A stretch of 64,000 nucleotides of DNA from Enemella evansiae (GCA_017255395.1 JAFKDC010000024.1:1-64000), one strand, 5' to 3'; positions 1 to 9,378 are shown, numbered from the stretch's first letter. The notes: generated by a model from the sequence alone, not told the origin. A program made the numbers and translations.

Positions 1-70
1 CGCGGCTCTTGGGTTGTTTGGGGTGGTGGCGCGCCCCGCCCGGCCGGGGGACTGCGTCCCCCGGACCCCC

Positions 71-94
71 GCGAGTATTTGGACAGAGAAGAAG
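71..94 (+). repeat. Dispersed intergenic repeat, copy a
   Basis: A GAGTATTTGGACAGAGAAG core lies between runs of C and G just downstream of the permease gene. It resembles five other copies in this window (near 11711, 11756, 38863, 44293 and 44488), all outside genes. The flanking CCCCCG and CGGGGG can pair, so the copy may form a hairpin at the transcript end. I know of no named family for it. Confidence 0.5.
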
Positions 95-121
95 CGGGGG
101 AGCGGGTTTGTTTGGGCGAGG

Positions 122-988
122 TCAGGCATCGAGGTTCTTCCCCACGATCCGCATCAGGAAGATGGCGACAATATTGGCGAGGATGATGGCATAGACGCCG
201 CCCGCGCTGCCGAGACCCACGTTCTGGCTTTCCAGCACGCGCTGGAAGATCAGGTAGGTGAGCGTTCTCGTCCCGAAGGAGCCCTGCGTGGTGACGAAGA
301 TTTCCGCGAAGATCGAGAGCAGGAAGATCGTCTGGATCAGCACGACGATGGTGATGGCCCGGCCGAGATGCGGCAGGATGATGTAGCGGAAGCGCGAGAG
401 CGCCGGGGCGCCGTCCATCTCTGCCGCTTCGAGTTGTTCGCTGTCGAGCGACTGGATCGCGGTCAGCAGGATCAGCGTCGCGAAGGGCAGCCATTGCCAC
501 GAGACGATCATCACGATCGAGGTCAGCGAGGCGTTGGACAGCCATTCCACCGGCTGCGCCCCGAAGAATTGCCAGAGGTGGGCGAAGAGGCCGTTCACCG
601 GGTCCATGAACATGTTCTTCCAGACCAGTGCCGAGACCGTGGGCATGACGAAGAAGGGTGCGATCACCAGGATGCGCACGATCCCCTGCCCCCACATCGG
701 CTGGTCCAGCAGCATGGCCAGCAGCACGCCGAAGACCACGGTGATCGCCAGCACGCCGCCGACAATGATCAGCGTCGCCTGCACCGAGGGCCAGAAGGCC
801 GAGGAGGTCACGAAGCGAAGGTAATTGTCGAACCCGGCCCAGCCGAGATCGCCACCGCGCAGCGGCAGATATTTCTTGAAGGAGAAATAGAGCGTCATCG
901 TCAGCGGCACCAGCATCCAGCCCAGAAGCAGGACAACAGCGGGTGCCATCATGAGACGCGCGGCGGATCGGGAATGCTGTGTGGCCAT
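122..988 (-). CDS. Sugar/polyol ABC transporter permease, MalF/SmoF type
   Basis: Inner-membrane permease of a CUT1-type sugar or polyol importer, 288 aa. Hydrophobic segments span about residues 12-35, 70-95, 103-125, 155-180, 205-230 and 255-282. The ATPase-docking EAA loop is visible at residues 187-194 (EAAEMDGA). The ATG was chosen because an AGAGGAGG ribosome site lies a few bases upstream; a longer reading frame exists but lacks one. It follows the binding-protein gene after a 205-base gap with a strong hairpin. The best match from memory is the SmoF/MtlF branch (sorbitol/mannitol). Partner permease and ATPase genes should lie beyond the left edge. Substrate is inferred only. Confidence 0.85.
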   Translation of the reverse strand: MATQHSRSAARLMMAPAVVLLLGWMLVPLTMTLYFSFKKYLPLRGGDLGWAGFDNYLRFVTSSAFWPSVQATLIIVGGVLAITVVFGVLLAMLLDQPMWGQGIVRILVIAPFFVMPTVSALVWKNMFMDPVNGLFAHLWQFFGAQPVEWLSNASLTSIVMIVSWQWLPFATLILLTAIQSLDSEQLEAAEMDGAPALSRFRYIILPHLGRAITIVVLIQTIFLLSIFAEIFVTTQGSFGTRTLTYLIFQRVLESQNVGLGSAGGVYAIILANIVAIFLMRIVGKNLDA

Positions 989-1148
989 GACACACCTCCT
1001 CTGATGCGGGGCCATTCGAGCCCCTGCGCGCGGAAAACGGTCGTCGCGGGATGGAGCGTTCCCGGCACCGGCCTCGCCCCCTGTGCGCCAGAGCCGGAAA
1101 CGGCTGACGGCGGGTTTGGCCGACTGGTCCGGAAACGCTCCGGAGGTG

Positions 1149-1180
1149 CCGGGGGGCGGCAGGAAAGAACCGCCCCCCGG
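1149..1180 (-). terminator. Intercistronic hairpin after binding-protein gene
   Basis: An 11-bp perfect stem (CCGGGGGGCGG with CCGCCCCCCGG) and a 10-base loop lie 13 bases past the stop of the binding-protein gene and before the permease gene. There is no T-run. In ABC operons, hairpins here usually protect the binding-protein mRNA end or reduce read-through, giving more binding protein than permease. Confidence 0.6.
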
Positions 1181-1193
1181 CGGGAGGAGAGGC

Positions 1194-2495
1194 TCAGTAG
1201 CCTGCGGCTTCCATCTCGTCCACGGTCAGCGCCTGCGCCTTCTCGAGCGCCTCTTCCGCGGATTGCTGTCCGGCGAGGGCCGCCGAGAACTCTTGCCCGA
1301 CCTGCGTCGCGATGCCCGCGAATTCCGGGATCGCCGCGAACTGCACACCCACATAGGGCACCGGATCCACGGTCGGGTTCTGCGGGTCTGCCGCGTTGAT
1401 CGAGTCCAGCGTCATCTGTGCGAAGGGCACCTTCTGGTACTCGGGGTTCTCATAGAGCGAGGTGCGCGCACCCGGGGGCACGTTCGCCCACCCCTCGTTC
1501 TCGGCCACGAGCGCGATGTAGTCCTTCGAGGTCGCCCACTCGATGAACTCCTTCGCGGCGGCCTCTTTCTCTGTGCCCGCCGGGATCGCCAGCGCCCAGG
1601 CCCAGAGCCAGTTGCCGCGCTTGCCCTTGCCCGCGTCGGGGGCCAGCGCAAAGCCGACCTTGTCCGCGACGGTCGAGTCATCGGGGTTGGTCACGAAGGA
1701 GGCGGCGACGGTGGCGTCGATCCACATGCCGCACTTGCCCTGCTGGAACAGCGCGAGGTTCTCGTTGAAGCCGTTGGTCGAGGCGCCCGGAGGGCCGTAG
1801 TTGTTCATCAGGTCGAGGTAGAAGGTCAGCGTCTCGGACCATGCGTCGCTGTCGAACTGGGGCGTCCAGTCCTCGTCGAACCAGCGTGCGCCGAAGGAGT
1901 TCGACATGGCGGTCAGGAAGGCCATGTTCTCGCCCCAGCCGGCCTTGCCGCGCAGGCAGACGCCGTAGACTTCGGCGTCCTTGTCGGTCATCGCCGCCGC
2001 GGCTTCCCTGATGAAGTCCCAGGTCGGCTCTGCGGGCATGTCCAGACCGGCCGCTTCCATAAGGTCGGTGCGGTACATGATCATCGAGCTTTCGCCGTAG
2101 AAAGGCGCCGCGTAAAGCGTGCCGTCGTGGCTCAGGCCTCCGCGCATGGCGGGCAGGATGTCGTCGGCGTCATAGTCTTCGCTGAGGTCGTCCAGCGCCA
2201 CCAGCCAGTCGTTGGCGGCCCAGATCGGTGTTTCATACATCCCGATGGTCATGACGTCGAACTGACCGCCCTTGGTGGCGATGTCCTGCGTCACACGGGT
2301 GCGGAGGGTGTTCTCCTCCAGCGTGACCCATTCGACCTCGTGGCCGGTCTTTTCGGTGAAATCGGCGGTCAGACCCTGCATCCGGATCATGTCGCCGTTG
2401 TTGACCGTGGCGATGGTCAGCGTCTCGGCCGTGGCCGCGGTGGCGGCAACGGACACGAGGGCACTCACTGCGTAGAGCGCGCTCTTCACTTTCAT
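1194..2495 (-). CDS. Periplasmic sugar/polyol-binding protein of ABC importer (SmoE-like)
   Basis: Solute-binding lipid-free periplasmic protein of 433 aa. A Sec signal peptide covers about residues 1-23 (charged MKVK, hydrophobic core, cleavage near ATAATA-ET). The mature chain begins with an extended binding-protein fold typical of family 1 (MalE type), with PFYGESSMIMYR in the first lobe and a tryptophan-rich hinge. The start has a GGGAGGAAG ribosome site. It is the first gene of an operon with the permease downstream, and a putative LacI-type operator lies in the 118-base gap between its start and the LacI gene. Similarity by eye is to sorbitol/mannitol-binding proteins; the real ligand is unproven. 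Confidence 0.85.
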   Translation of the reverse strand: MKVKSALYAVSALVSVAATAATAETLTIATVNNGDMIRMQGLTADFTEKTGHEVEWVTLEENTLRTRVTQDIATKGGQFDVMTIGMYETPIWAANDWLVALDDLSEDYDADDILPAMRGGLSHDGTLYAAPFYGESSMIMYRTDLMEAAGLDMPAEPTWDFIREAAAAMTDKDAEVYGVCLRGKAGWGENMAFLTAMSNSFGARWFDEDWTPQFDSDAWSETLTFYLDLMNNYGPPGASTNGFNENLALFQQGKCGMWIDATVAASFVTNPDDSTVADKVGFALAPDAGKGKRGNWLWAWALAIPAGTEKEAAAKEFIEWATSKDYIALVAENEGWANVPPGARTSLYENPEYQKVPFAQMTLDSINAADPQNPTVDPVPYVGVQFAAIPEFAGIATQVGQEFSAALAGQQSAEEALEKAQALTVDEMEAAGY

Positions 2496-2564
2496 CCAAC
2501 TTCCTCCCTTGGTCTCCTGGATTGGATTGGGAGGCAGCTAAGACCATCGGTCGCAGCCAGTCAA

Positions 2565-2594
2565 CAAATTTCTTTACTGGCGTAAACTTTTTAC
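2565..2594. promoter_or_regulatory. Candidate LacI operator upstream of the polyol ABC operon
   Basis: TTTACtggcGTAAA (2573-2586) is a 14-bp dyad, followed by TTTAC at 2590. The longer block begins CAAATTTCTT and closely matches a second block at 3705-3732 upstream of the LacI gene. Its place between regulator and transporter genes suggests that the LacI protein controls both transcripts. Confidence 0.5.
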
Positions 2595-2613
2595 TTTCCG
2601 CAGCGCAGAAACT

Positions 2614-3645
2614 TTACGCGGAGTTGCGCATGACAAGTTTGCCCTCAAAAAGCGTATCGGTGCGGATTTCGGCCCGCTCTCCACAACTTATCAGCTTGAT
2701 GAGAAGGTCGGCGCTGCGTTCCGCGATCGCGGCATAGTCCTGCGCGACGGTGGTTAGCGACGGACAGGTATAGCGCGCGAAGGGATGGTCGTCGTGGCCC
2801 GCAACGCGCAGCGCGGTGCCACCGCCCCGCCCGACTCGCAGCCCCTTCTCATAGGCCGCCGCCAAGAGCCCGATGGCAAGGCGGTCGTTGGAACACAGGA
2901 TGGTGTCGCCGGGAAGGCCGCGCTCTTCGATCAGCTTCTTGCCGCCCTCGTAGCCGATCTTCTCGAAATCCCAGCCATCGCCCTCGATCTGCAAGAGATG
3001 CACGGGCCGCCCCTCGCGCTCCATCGCATCCGTATAAGCCTTGCGGCGGCGATAGGCGTTGGGGTTGGTGGGCGTGCGCATCTCGAAGAACGCCGGGGAC
3101 TCGCCCGTCCGGCACAGGTAATCGCAGATCAGCGTCGTCGCCTGAATATTATCATGCCCCACGAAGGCATCACCCAAGCCGCTGATATTGCTGTCAAACA
3201 GGATCGACGGCACATCCCTGCAGAAGGCCTCGACAGCGGCATGGTCCGAGGACCGGCCAAGCGGTGCCAGAAGCACCCCGGCCGGCTTGATCGAGCGCAG
3301 GGACTCCATGTTCTCGATCTCCTGGCGGGCGCTGCCGTGGGACGACATCAGGATCGGGCGAAAACCCGCCTCGATTACCATCCCCTCGATATTGCGGGCG
3401 ATCTCGGCAAAGAAGGGGTCCGCGAGATAGGGCACCATGATGCCGACATTCTTGGTCAGCTTGCGGTTCTGGTTGATGGCGAAAATGTTGGGGGTGTAGT
3501 CGTATTCTTCCAGCGCATTCTCGATCCGGGCGCGGGTGGATTTCCGCACCGAGTCGGGATCGTGGAAGTACTTCGACACGGTCGGACGCGAAATCCCGCT
3601 GACCTCCGCGAATTCCTCCATGTTGCGTATGCGCCGCCCCGCCAT
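2614..3645 (-). CDS. LacI-family transcriptional regulator
   Basis: DNA-binding regulator of 343 aa. The N-terminal LacI helix-turn-helix is at about residues 6-30 (MEEFAEVSGISRPTVSKYFHD) with the hinge near 45-60. It is followed by a periplasmic-binding-protein-like effector domain from about residue 66 (VGIMVPYLADPFFAEIARNI). It is encoded immediately upstream of the polyol ABC operon on the same strand, and similar palindromic blocks precede both its own gene and the binding-protein gene, so it probably represses both until a sugar or polyol binds. The HTH reads VSGISRPTVSKYFHDP rather than the usual AGVS..TVSRVLN, so it belongs to a divergent branch. Confidence 0.9.
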   Translation of the reverse strand: MAGRRIRNMEEFAEVSGISRPTVSKYFHDPDSVRKSTRARIENALEEYDYTPNIFAINQNRKLTKNVGIMVPYLADPFFAEIARNIEGMVIEAGFRPILMSSHGSARQEIENMESLRSIKPAGVLLAPLGRSSDHAAVEAFCRDVPSILFDSNISGLGDAFVGHDNIQATTLICDYLCRTGESPAFFEMRTPTNPNAYRRRKAYTDAMEREGRPVHLLQIEGDGWDFEKIGYEGGKKLIEERGLPGDTILCSNDRLAIGLLAAAYEKGLRVGRGGGTALRVAGHDDHPFARYTCPSLTTVAQDYAAIAERSADLLIKLISCGERAEIRTDTLFEGKLVMRNSA

Positions 3646-3704
3646 AATCCCGCCTCCCGCTTCAGATCGACCCGCAGACCCGCAAGCCCTACCCCGATCA
3701 GCGC

Positions 3705-3732
3705 CAAATTTCTTATCGCGCGCAAATTTTAC
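3705..3732. promoter_or_regulatory. Candidate autoregulatory operator of the LacI gene
   Basis: The block CAAATTTCTTATCGCG followed by CGCAAATTTTAC lies 60 bases upstream of the LacI start. It matches the block at 2565-2594 in its left arm (CAAATTTCTT) and right end (AAACTTTTTAC versus AAATTTTAC). Shared sites of this kind normally mean autoregulation. Confidence 0.45.
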
Positions 3733-3835
3733 AATGACGACGGTACGAAGAAGCCGAAGGGATGGTCAAGAGGATCTTGCGCCGCATCTGCACGATGCGG
3801 AAACGGTTTTCGGCAACGATCCGGGGGGAGTAGAA

Positions 3836-3912
3836 TGGTACCACCTCCCCGGCTCGAACGGGGGACCTCCTGATCCACAATCAGGCGCTCTAACCAACTG
3901 AGCTAAGGCGGC
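3836..3912 (-). tRNA. tRNA-His (GTG)
   Basis: A 77-nt cloverleaf with encoded CCA. Acceptor arms are GCCGCCT and AGGTGGT, the D-stem is GCTC/GAGC, the anticodon stem CCTGA/TCAGG holds loop TTGTGGA with anticodon GTG, and the T-arm is CCCCG/CGGGG with TTCGAGC. The discriminator is A73 and the base before G1 does not give the usual extra G-1 pair, as known for one group of alphaproteobacterial tRNA-His. Pair 1:72 is G:T. Confidence 0.95.
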
Positions 3913-4023
3913 ACCGGAACCCGAACAGTACACCCATTCGGATCGTGCGGCTAGTTAGCAAAGCAGAACCGGGGACGCAAGAGCTTCTGATCGCTCTTTT
4001 TGATCCCGAATTCTGCCTGCGGG

Positions 4024-4956
4024 CTACCGGCACTGACGACCTCGCGTCCAGCGCTCGGCGCCCATGGCGTCGACATAGATGCGATGCACGCTGGTGGTGG
4101 AGGTGATGAACAAACGCTGCCCGTCCGCGCCTCCGAAACACAGGTTCGACACGACCTCAGGCACGAGGATCTTGCCCAGAAGCGTGCCATCGGGCGCAAA
4201 GCAATGCACCCCGTCGGCGGCGGACGACCAGAGGTTGCCCAAGACGTCGCAGCGCATCCCGTCCGGCAGGCCCTTGTCGATGGTGGCAAAGACCCCGCGA
4301 TCCACCAGCCGCCCGCCATCCACGCCGAAGACGCGGATGTGCGAAGGCACCGTATCGTCGTGGCTCGACCCGCTTTCGGCGATGTAGAGCAGGCTCTCGT
4401 CCGGAGAGAAGCACAGCCCGTTCGGCTGGTTGAAATCGCTGACGACCGCCGTCAGGTCGCCGTCTGGAGACAGGCGATAGACGTTGTGGGCTGCCTGCTC
4501 GGGGTCGGCGCGGTAGCCCTCGAAGTTCGACAGGATGCCGTAGGTCGGATCGGTGAACCAGACCGCGCCGTCCGAGGAAACCACCACATCATTGGGCGAG
4601 TTCAGCCGCCTGCCCTCGAATTGATCCGCCAGAACCGTCAGCCTGCCGTCATACTCTGTCCGCACCACGTCGCGCGCACCGTGGCGGCAGCCCACCAGAC
4701 GCCCCTGCCGGTCGCGCGTGTTGCCGTTGTTGAAGCCACTCTCGGCGCGGTAGGTCGACAGGCCCTCGCTCTCGGACCAGCGCAGGATGCGGCGCGAGGG
4801 AATGTCCGAGAACAGCAGGCAATCGCGGTCCCCGAACCAGACCGGGCCCTCGGTCCATGTGAAGCCCTCGGCGATCTTTTCCAGCTTGGCCATGGGGTGG
4901 ACCAGTTCCATGAAGCGCGTGTCGTGCACCTGAAGGTGCGGCGGGAAGGTGATCAT
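4024..4956 (-). CDS. SMP-30/gluconolactonase-like lactonase
   Basis: Beta-propeller lactone hydrolase of 310 aa (SMP-30/gluconolaconase/LRE family). The family metal-binding glutamate is in TEGPVWFGD (about residue 37), with further conserved blocks SPNDVVVSSDGAVWFTDPTYG and NQPNGLCFSPDESLLYIAESG. The start codon overlaps the stop of the upstream permease as ATGA, showing translational coupling. As the last gene of a ribose-type ABC operon it probably opens the lactone of an oxidised sugar after import; the sugar is not known. A second, different family member occurs at 15616. Confidence 0.85.
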   Translation of the reverse strand: MITFPPHLQVHDTRFMELVHPMAKLEKIAEGFTWTEGPVWFGDRDCLLFSDIPSRRILRWSESEGLSTYRAESGFNNGNTRDRQGRLVGCRHGARDVVRTEYDGRLTVLADQFEGRRLNSPNDVVVSSDGAVWFTDPTYGILSNFEGYRADPEQAAHNVYRLSPDGDLTAVVSDFNQPNGLCFSPDESLLYIAESGSSHDDTVPSHIRVFGVDGGRLVDRGVFATIDKGLPDGMRCDVLGNLWSSAADGVHCFAPDGTLLGKILVPEVVSNLCFGGADGQRLFITSTTSVHRIYVDAMGAERWTRGRQCR

Positions 4957-5912
4957 GGGCGGGACCTCCGGGTGCTGGCGGCGATGACGATGGCGATGAT
5001 GATGGCGCCGGTGAGGATGTTGCGGACGCCCGCCCCCGCGCCGTAGCTGTTGAGCATCGAGACGACGAGGAACATGAACAGCGCGGCGCCCCAGATGCCC
5101 GGCACGTTGGAGTTGCCCCCGGCGATGGAGCAGCCCCCGATTACGACGACGGCGATGGACATGAGCAGGTATTCCGCCCCCATGTTCAGTGCCGCGCCGC
5201 CGGAAAAGCTGGCCAGCAGGTAGCCCGCGAGCGCGGCGAAGACCGCGACGGTGACATAGGCCACGGCGCGCACCGCCTGCACGGGGATGCCCGCCAGCCG
5301 CGCGGCGCGCAGATTCTGGCCCGAGGCCAGCAACCAGCGCCCGGCGACCGAGCGTTCCAGCACGACCCACGTCACCAGCGCCAGCACCAGACCCACCCAT
5401 GCCACGTTGGGCAGGCCGAGGAAGCGTCCGGTGGCGAAATCCGCGAGGCCTTCGGGCGGCTTGATGCGCAGGCCGCGGTTCGACCAGATCGCGAGCGACT
5501 GGTAGATCAGCGAGGCGGCGAGCGTGGCGATGATCGGCGGCAGGCGCAGCAGGTAGATCAGCGCGAAGTTCGCCAGCCCCACGCCCAGCCCGGTGGCCAG
5601 CGCCACGGCGAGGCCCAGCATGGCGGTGCCGGGGTCGGACGCCATGACCTTCAGCGCCAGCGTGGCAGAAAGCGTCATGGTCGCGGGGATCGAGAGGTCG
5701 ACATTGCCCGGCCCCAGCGTGATCACCAGCATCTGCCCCATGCCGACGATGGCGGCGAAGGCGCCGAAGCTGAGGGCGGCATAGGCCAGTTCCCCGGCGC
5801 CGCGCCCGGAGGTCAGGCCAAGCGTCGCGGCAAAGGCCAGCCCGGCGGCGACCCAAGCCCAGAGCCAGGGCCGCGCGAGGGCGGCAAGCGGGTTCGCGGT
5901 CAGGGTGCTCAT
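4953..5912 (-). CDS. Ribose-type ABC transporter permease, second subunit
   Basis: Inner-membrane permease of 319 aa in the RbsC/BPD_transp_2 family, almost entirely hydrophobic with about eight to ten helices. The family block GQMLVITLGPGNVDLSIP lies near residues 57-74 and the GG-rich C-terminal loop (VVVIGGCSIAGGNSNVPG) near 262-279. The ATG is preceded by AAAGGAGC, and the start overlaps the preceding permease stop by four bases. Two non-identical permeases of this size mean a heteromeric channel, as in LsrCD-type importers. Confidence 0.88.
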   Translation of the reverse strand: MSTLTANPLAALARPWLWAWVAAGLAFAATLGLTSGRGAGELAYAALSFGAFAAIVGMGQMLVITLGPGNVDLSIPATMTLSATLALKVMASDPGTAMLGLAVALATGLGVGLANFALIYLLRLPPIIATLAASLIYQSLAIWSNRGLRIKPPEGLADFATGRFLGLPNVAWVGLVLALVTWVVLERSVAGRWLLASGQNLRAARLAGIPVQAVRAVAYVTVAVFAALAGYLLASFSGGAALNMGAEYLLMSIAVVVIGGCSIAGGNSNVPGIWGAALFMFLVVSMLNSYGAGAGVRNILTGAIIIAIVIAASTRRSRP

Positions 5913-6838
5913 GCCGCTGCTCCTTTGCGGGCAAAGAGAAGGCGCGCGGTCAGCACGAGGATCAGGATCGCCCCCTGCGCGCCGATCTGCCAGTCGGGCG
6001 AAAGCCGCATGAAGGAGAGGAAGGAGGCCGCCAGCGTCAGCGTCAGCGCGCCGATCACCGCCCCCACCGGAGAGACCTTGCCGCCGATGAACTCTCCACC
6101 GCCGAGGATCACCCCCGCGATGCTGAGCAAGGTGTAGCGCAGGGCGATATTGGCATCGGCGGAGGTGGTCAGCCCGACCAGCGTCATGCCCGCGAGCACG
6201 CCGAAGAGGCCCGCAAGCCCGTAGGCCAGTGCCTTGAGGTAGAGGACATTCCACCCGGCCCGCTGGACCGAGCGCATGTTGCCGCCGACCCCGCGCAGGA
6301 CCGTGCCAAGGCCGGAGCGGATGAACATGATATGCGTCACCGCCGCGATCAGAACCGCCGCCACCACGGCCATGGGGGCCACGGGCGGCTTGACCGTCAT
6401 CAACGTGCGGATCCAGCCCGGCGCCGCGCCGCCCGGCGTCGGCAGGATGAACAGCGCCAGCCCGCCCCAGACGAAGGACATGCCCAGCGTGACCACGATG
6501 GCGGGCAGGTCCAGCGCGTGGATCACCGCGCCCATGATCGCGTAGGACAGGATCAGCGCCAGGAGGATCAGCATCCCCAGCATAGGAGTGTCGTTCAGGA
6601 AGGTCGCGGTGACGCAGGCCACGAGGCTGACGAAGGCGCCGATCGACAGGTCGATGTCGTTGACCATGATCACGCACATCTGCGCGATGGTCGCCAGCGC
6701 GATGGGCACCGCGAGGTTGAACAGCAGGTTCAGGCCGAAATAGCTCATGGCGCGGGGCTGCATCCAGAAGGTCAGCGCCAGAAGCACGGCAAGGGAAACG
6801 ACCGGAAGGATGATCCGGTGGCGGGCAAGGAAATTCAC
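5909..6838 (-). CDS. Ribose-type ABC transporter permease, first subunit
   Basis: Inner-membrane permease of 309 aa (RbsC family). It shows [20 protein letters not shown] near residues 53-72, the family's conserved block, and [18 protein letters not shown] near residues 240-257. I take the GTG at 6838, which overlaps the ATPase stop as GTGA; a longer frame runs back into the ATPase gene and is not real. It works with the 319-aa permease and the double ATPase upstream. Confidence 0.87.
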   Translation of the reverse strand: MNFLARHRIILPVVSLAVLLALTFWMQPRAMSYFGLNLLFNLAVPIALATIAQMCVIMVNDIDLSIGAFVSLVACVTATFLNDTPMLGMLILLALILSYAIMGAVIHALDLPAIVVTLGMSFVWGGLALFILPTPGGAAPGWIRTLMTVKPPVAPMAVVAAVLIAAVTHIMFIRSGLGTVLRGVGGNMRSVQRAGWNVLYLKALAYGLAGLFGVLAGMTLVGLTTSADANIALRYTLLSIAGVILGGGEFIGGKVSPVGAVIGALTLTLAASFLSFMRLSPDWQIGAQGAILILVLTARLLFARKGAAA

Positions 6839-8247
6839 GAGGCCTCCTGCATCTCGAAGGAGGCTTCGAGGATTTTCTCTTCGGTGATGTCGGCGCCGGT
6901 CAGTTCGGCGCTGATGGCGTGGTTGCGGAAAACGAAGACCCGGTCGCATTGGCAGACCTCTTCGGTTTCTGTCGAGTACCACAGAAAGGTGCGGCCCTTG
7001 GCGGCCTCGGCCCGGATCATCGCGTAGACATCCTGTTTCGTGCCCACGTCGACGCCGCGCATGGGGTCGTCCATGATCACGACCGGCGCGTCAGAGGCCA
7101 GCGCGCGGGCAAAGAGCACCTTCTGCTGGTTGCCCCCCGACAGCGACAGGATCGGGTTGTCGAGGTTCCCGGTGCGGATGCCGATGCGGCGCTTCCAGTC
7201 CTCGGCGACGCGCTGTTCCGCCTCGCGGTCGACAAGCCCGCGCGTCGCGTCGCGGCCCAGAACGGAGACCGAGATGTTGCGCAGGATGGACCAGAGCGGC
7301 AGCACCCCGTCGCGCGGGCGGTCGCCGGCGACGAAGACCGCGCGCGCGGTCTTCCCCGCGCGCCAGTCCGAGGTCTGCGCAAGATAAAGCCGCGCCAGAG
7401 CGGCGGCCTGCCCATGGCCCGCGAGGCCCGAAAGGCCCACGACCTCGCCCCGGCGCGCCTCCAGCCCCTCGGCTTGCAGGATGACCGCGCCCAGCGGGGG
7501 GCGGGCCTCGGCGGCGCGGGCGGTTTCCTCGGTGGCGACATGGCCCATGGCATCCACCAGCCCCTGCCGGGTGAACTCGGCGGTGGGGCGCTCTGTGACC
7601 ACCTTGCCGTCCTTCAACACGACGATGCGGCTGGCCACGGAAAATATCTCTCCCAGCATGTGCGAGATGAAGATAACCGCCCCGCCCCCGGCGCAGAAGC
7701 GGCGGATATGCGCCAGCAGTTGCTCGGCTATGCCCGCGTCGAGAGAGGAGGTCGGCTCGTCGAGGATCACCAGCCGCGCAGCCCCGCCCCGGGGCGCGAA
7801 GCCGATGGCGATCTCAACCATCTGGCGCTCGGCGATGGACAGCGTGTCGACCTCGGCGTCCGCGTCGATGCCATGTCCCGGAAAGACCGCATCCAGCGCC
7901 GCGCGGATCTCGGCCCGCGCGGGGCGGCGCCAGCCCGGCCCCTTCAACGCGGGATGCGAGATTCGCAGGTTCTCGGCCACGGTCAGGTTCGGACAGAGCG
8001 AGAGTTCCTGAAAGACGCTGCGCACGCCCTCCGGCCCGCCGGGGAAGTCCACCGTCCCGCCCGAGGGCGGCAGAGAACCGTTCACGATGTTCACCAGCGT
8101 GGATTTGCCCGCGCCGTTGTGGCCGACGAGGCCAAGGCAATCGCCGGGCCGGACCGTCAGGTCCACGCCGTCGAGCGCCCGCACCGGGCCGAAATGCTTC
8201 GCCGCCCCCGTCAATGTGACGATGGGCGCGACCTCTGTCGCTGTCAT
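6835..8247 (-). CDS. Ribose-type ABC transporter ATP-binding protein, two domains
   Basis: Cytoplasmic ATPase of 470 aa with two nucleotide-binding domains, as in RbsA/XylG, but shorter than the usual 490-510. Domain 1 has Walker [10 protein letters not shown] (residues 42-50), signature [12 protein letters not shown] and Walker [13 protein letters not shown]. Domain 2 has a degenerate Walker A region ([10 protein letters not shown]), signature LSGGNQQK and Walker [13 protein letters not shown], where the usual catalytic Glu is Asp. One degenerate site is normal in this family. It sits between the binding-protein gene, separated by two hairpins, and the permease gene, which overlaps its stop. 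Confidence 0.9.
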   Translation of the reverse strand: MTATEVAPIVTLTGAAKHFGPVRALDGVDLTVRPGDCLGLVGHNGAGKSTLVNIVNGSLPPSGGTVDFPGGPEGVRSVFQELSLCPNLTVAENLRISHPALKGPGWRRPARAEIRAALDAVFPGHGIDADAEVDTLSIAERQMVEIAIGFAPRGGAARLVILDEPTSSLDAGIAEQLLAHIRRFCAGGGAVIFISHMLGEIFSVASRIVVLKDGKVVTERPTAEFTRQGLVDAMGHVATEETARAAEARPPLGAVILQAEGLEARRGEVVGLSGLAGHGQAAALARLYLAQTSDWRAGKTARAVFVAGDRPRDGVLPLWSILRNISVSVLGRDATRGLVDREAEQRVAEDWKRRIGIRTGNLDNPILSLSGGNQQKVLFARALASDAPVVIMDDPMRGVDVGTKQDVYAMIRAEAAKGRTFLWYSTETEEVCQCDRVFVFRNHAISAELTGADITEEKILEASFEMQEAS

Positions 8248-8310
8248 GGTCTTCGCTCGTCTCAGGGGCTGTCGCGTGCCCCCCCGCGCGTTGCGCGCGA
8301 GGGGCGGTGT

Positions 8311-8355
8311 CAAAAGGTGTGGACACCTTTTGCAAATTTCATCGCTGAAATTTGC
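8311..8355 (-). terminator. Twin abutting hairpins after the binding-protein gene
   Basis: Two perfect inverted repeats share one base. CAAAAGGTGT pairs with ACACCTTTTG (8311-8332), and GCAAATTTCA pairs with TGAAATTTGC (8332-8355). They follow the binding-protein stop by 9 bases and precede the ATPase gene. They probably stabilise the 3' end of the binding-protein message or limit read-through. The same twin design recurs at 19448 and 37063. Confidence 0.7.
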
Positions 8356-8364
8356 CGTCCCGGC

Positions 8365-9378
8365 TCACTTGGCGTCCGCGATGACCTGCTGCGCGTCTTC
8401 CAGCGTGTAAGAGACGTTGGCGACGGAGCCTTCGGGCGTCGATTCCAGCGCCTCGTCCAGCGTGTCCTGCGTGATCTTCAGGAAGGGCACGGTCAGGTCC
8501 TTCGGCACCTCTTCACCGGCGAGGATCTGCTGCGACACCCAGAAGGCCAGCGAGGCCACGCCCGGCGCAATCGACAGCGACAACGTCTCATAGCCGTTGG
8601 CGTCGCGCTGCTCGGCCCACCATTTCAGCTCGTCCTGACGGTTGCCCAGCACGATCAGCGGCGTGTCGCGGCCCGCGGCCTCGAAGGCCTGCGCCGCGCC
8701 GTAGCCGTCGCCGCCCTGCGTCACAACACCCACGACCTCGGGCAGCGAGGGCAGGATGCCCGCCACGGCTTTTTGCGCCACATCCTGCGCCCAGTCGCCA
8801 TGCACCGAGCCGACGATCTCGAACTGGTCGTTCTCGGACACGCCCTCATGGATGCCCTTGGAAATCTCGTCGTCCACGAAGACCCCCGCGAGGCCGCGGA
8901 TCTCCAGCAGGTTGCCGCCATCCGGCAGACGGCCCGCGAGATACTCCACCTCTTCCTTGCCCATGGCGGCGAAATCCACCGCGATGCGCCAGGCGCAGGG
9001 CTCTGTCACGATGCCGTCGAAGCTGACGACGATGAGACCGGCGTCGCAGGCCTCCTTGACCGCGCCGTTCAGGGCGGTCGGAGAGGCGGCGTTCAGCACG
9101 ATGGCGTCATAGCCCTGCAGGATCATGTTCTGGATCTGCGCGGCCTGCTCGGTCGCCTGATTTTCCGAGGTGGTGTAGGGGTCTGCGGCGGCGACGACGC
9201 CATCCGCGACGGCCTGATCGGCGGTCTCCTGGAAGGTCGACAGCATCGCCTGCCGCCACGAGTTGCCCGCATAGTTGTTCGACAGCGCGATGCGCTTGCC
9301 GCTGGTGTCCGCGTCCTGCGCCGAGACGGCGCCGGCCGTCAGGGCCAGAGTCGCCGCGCTCAGAAAGAGCCTTTTCAT
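8365..9378 (-). CDS. Periplasmic sugar-binding protein of ribose-type ABC importer
   Basis: Solute-binding protein of 337 aa. A signal peptide spans about residues 1-20 (MKRLFLSAATLALTAGAVSA). The mature chain has the type-1 periplasmic fold of RbsB: RIALSNNYAGNSWRQAML at the first strand, NMILQGYDAIVLNAASPTAL, and a GGDGYGAAQAFEAAG block in lobe 2. The ATG has GGGAGGAATGAC upstream. A longer frame reaching to 10929 is an artefact of the opposite strand. It is the first gene of the operon and faces the histidine kinase gene across 378 bases. Confidence 0.9.
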   Translation of the reverse strand: MKRLFLSAATLALTAGAVSAQDADTSGKRIALSNNYAGNSWRQAMLSTFQETADQAVADGVVAAADPYTTSENQATEQAAQIQNMILQGYDAIVLNAASPTALNGAVKEACDAGLIVVSFDGIVTEPCAWRIAVDFAAMGKEEVEYLAGRLPDGGNLLEIRGLAGVFVDDEISKGIHEGVSENDQFEIVGSVHGDWAQDVAQKAVAGILPSLPEVVGVVTQGGDGYGAAQAFEAAGRDTPLIVLGNRQDELKWWAEQRDANGYETLSLSIAPGVASLAFWVSQQILAGEEVPKDLTVPFLKITQDTLDEALESTPEGSVANVSYTLEDAQQVIADAK

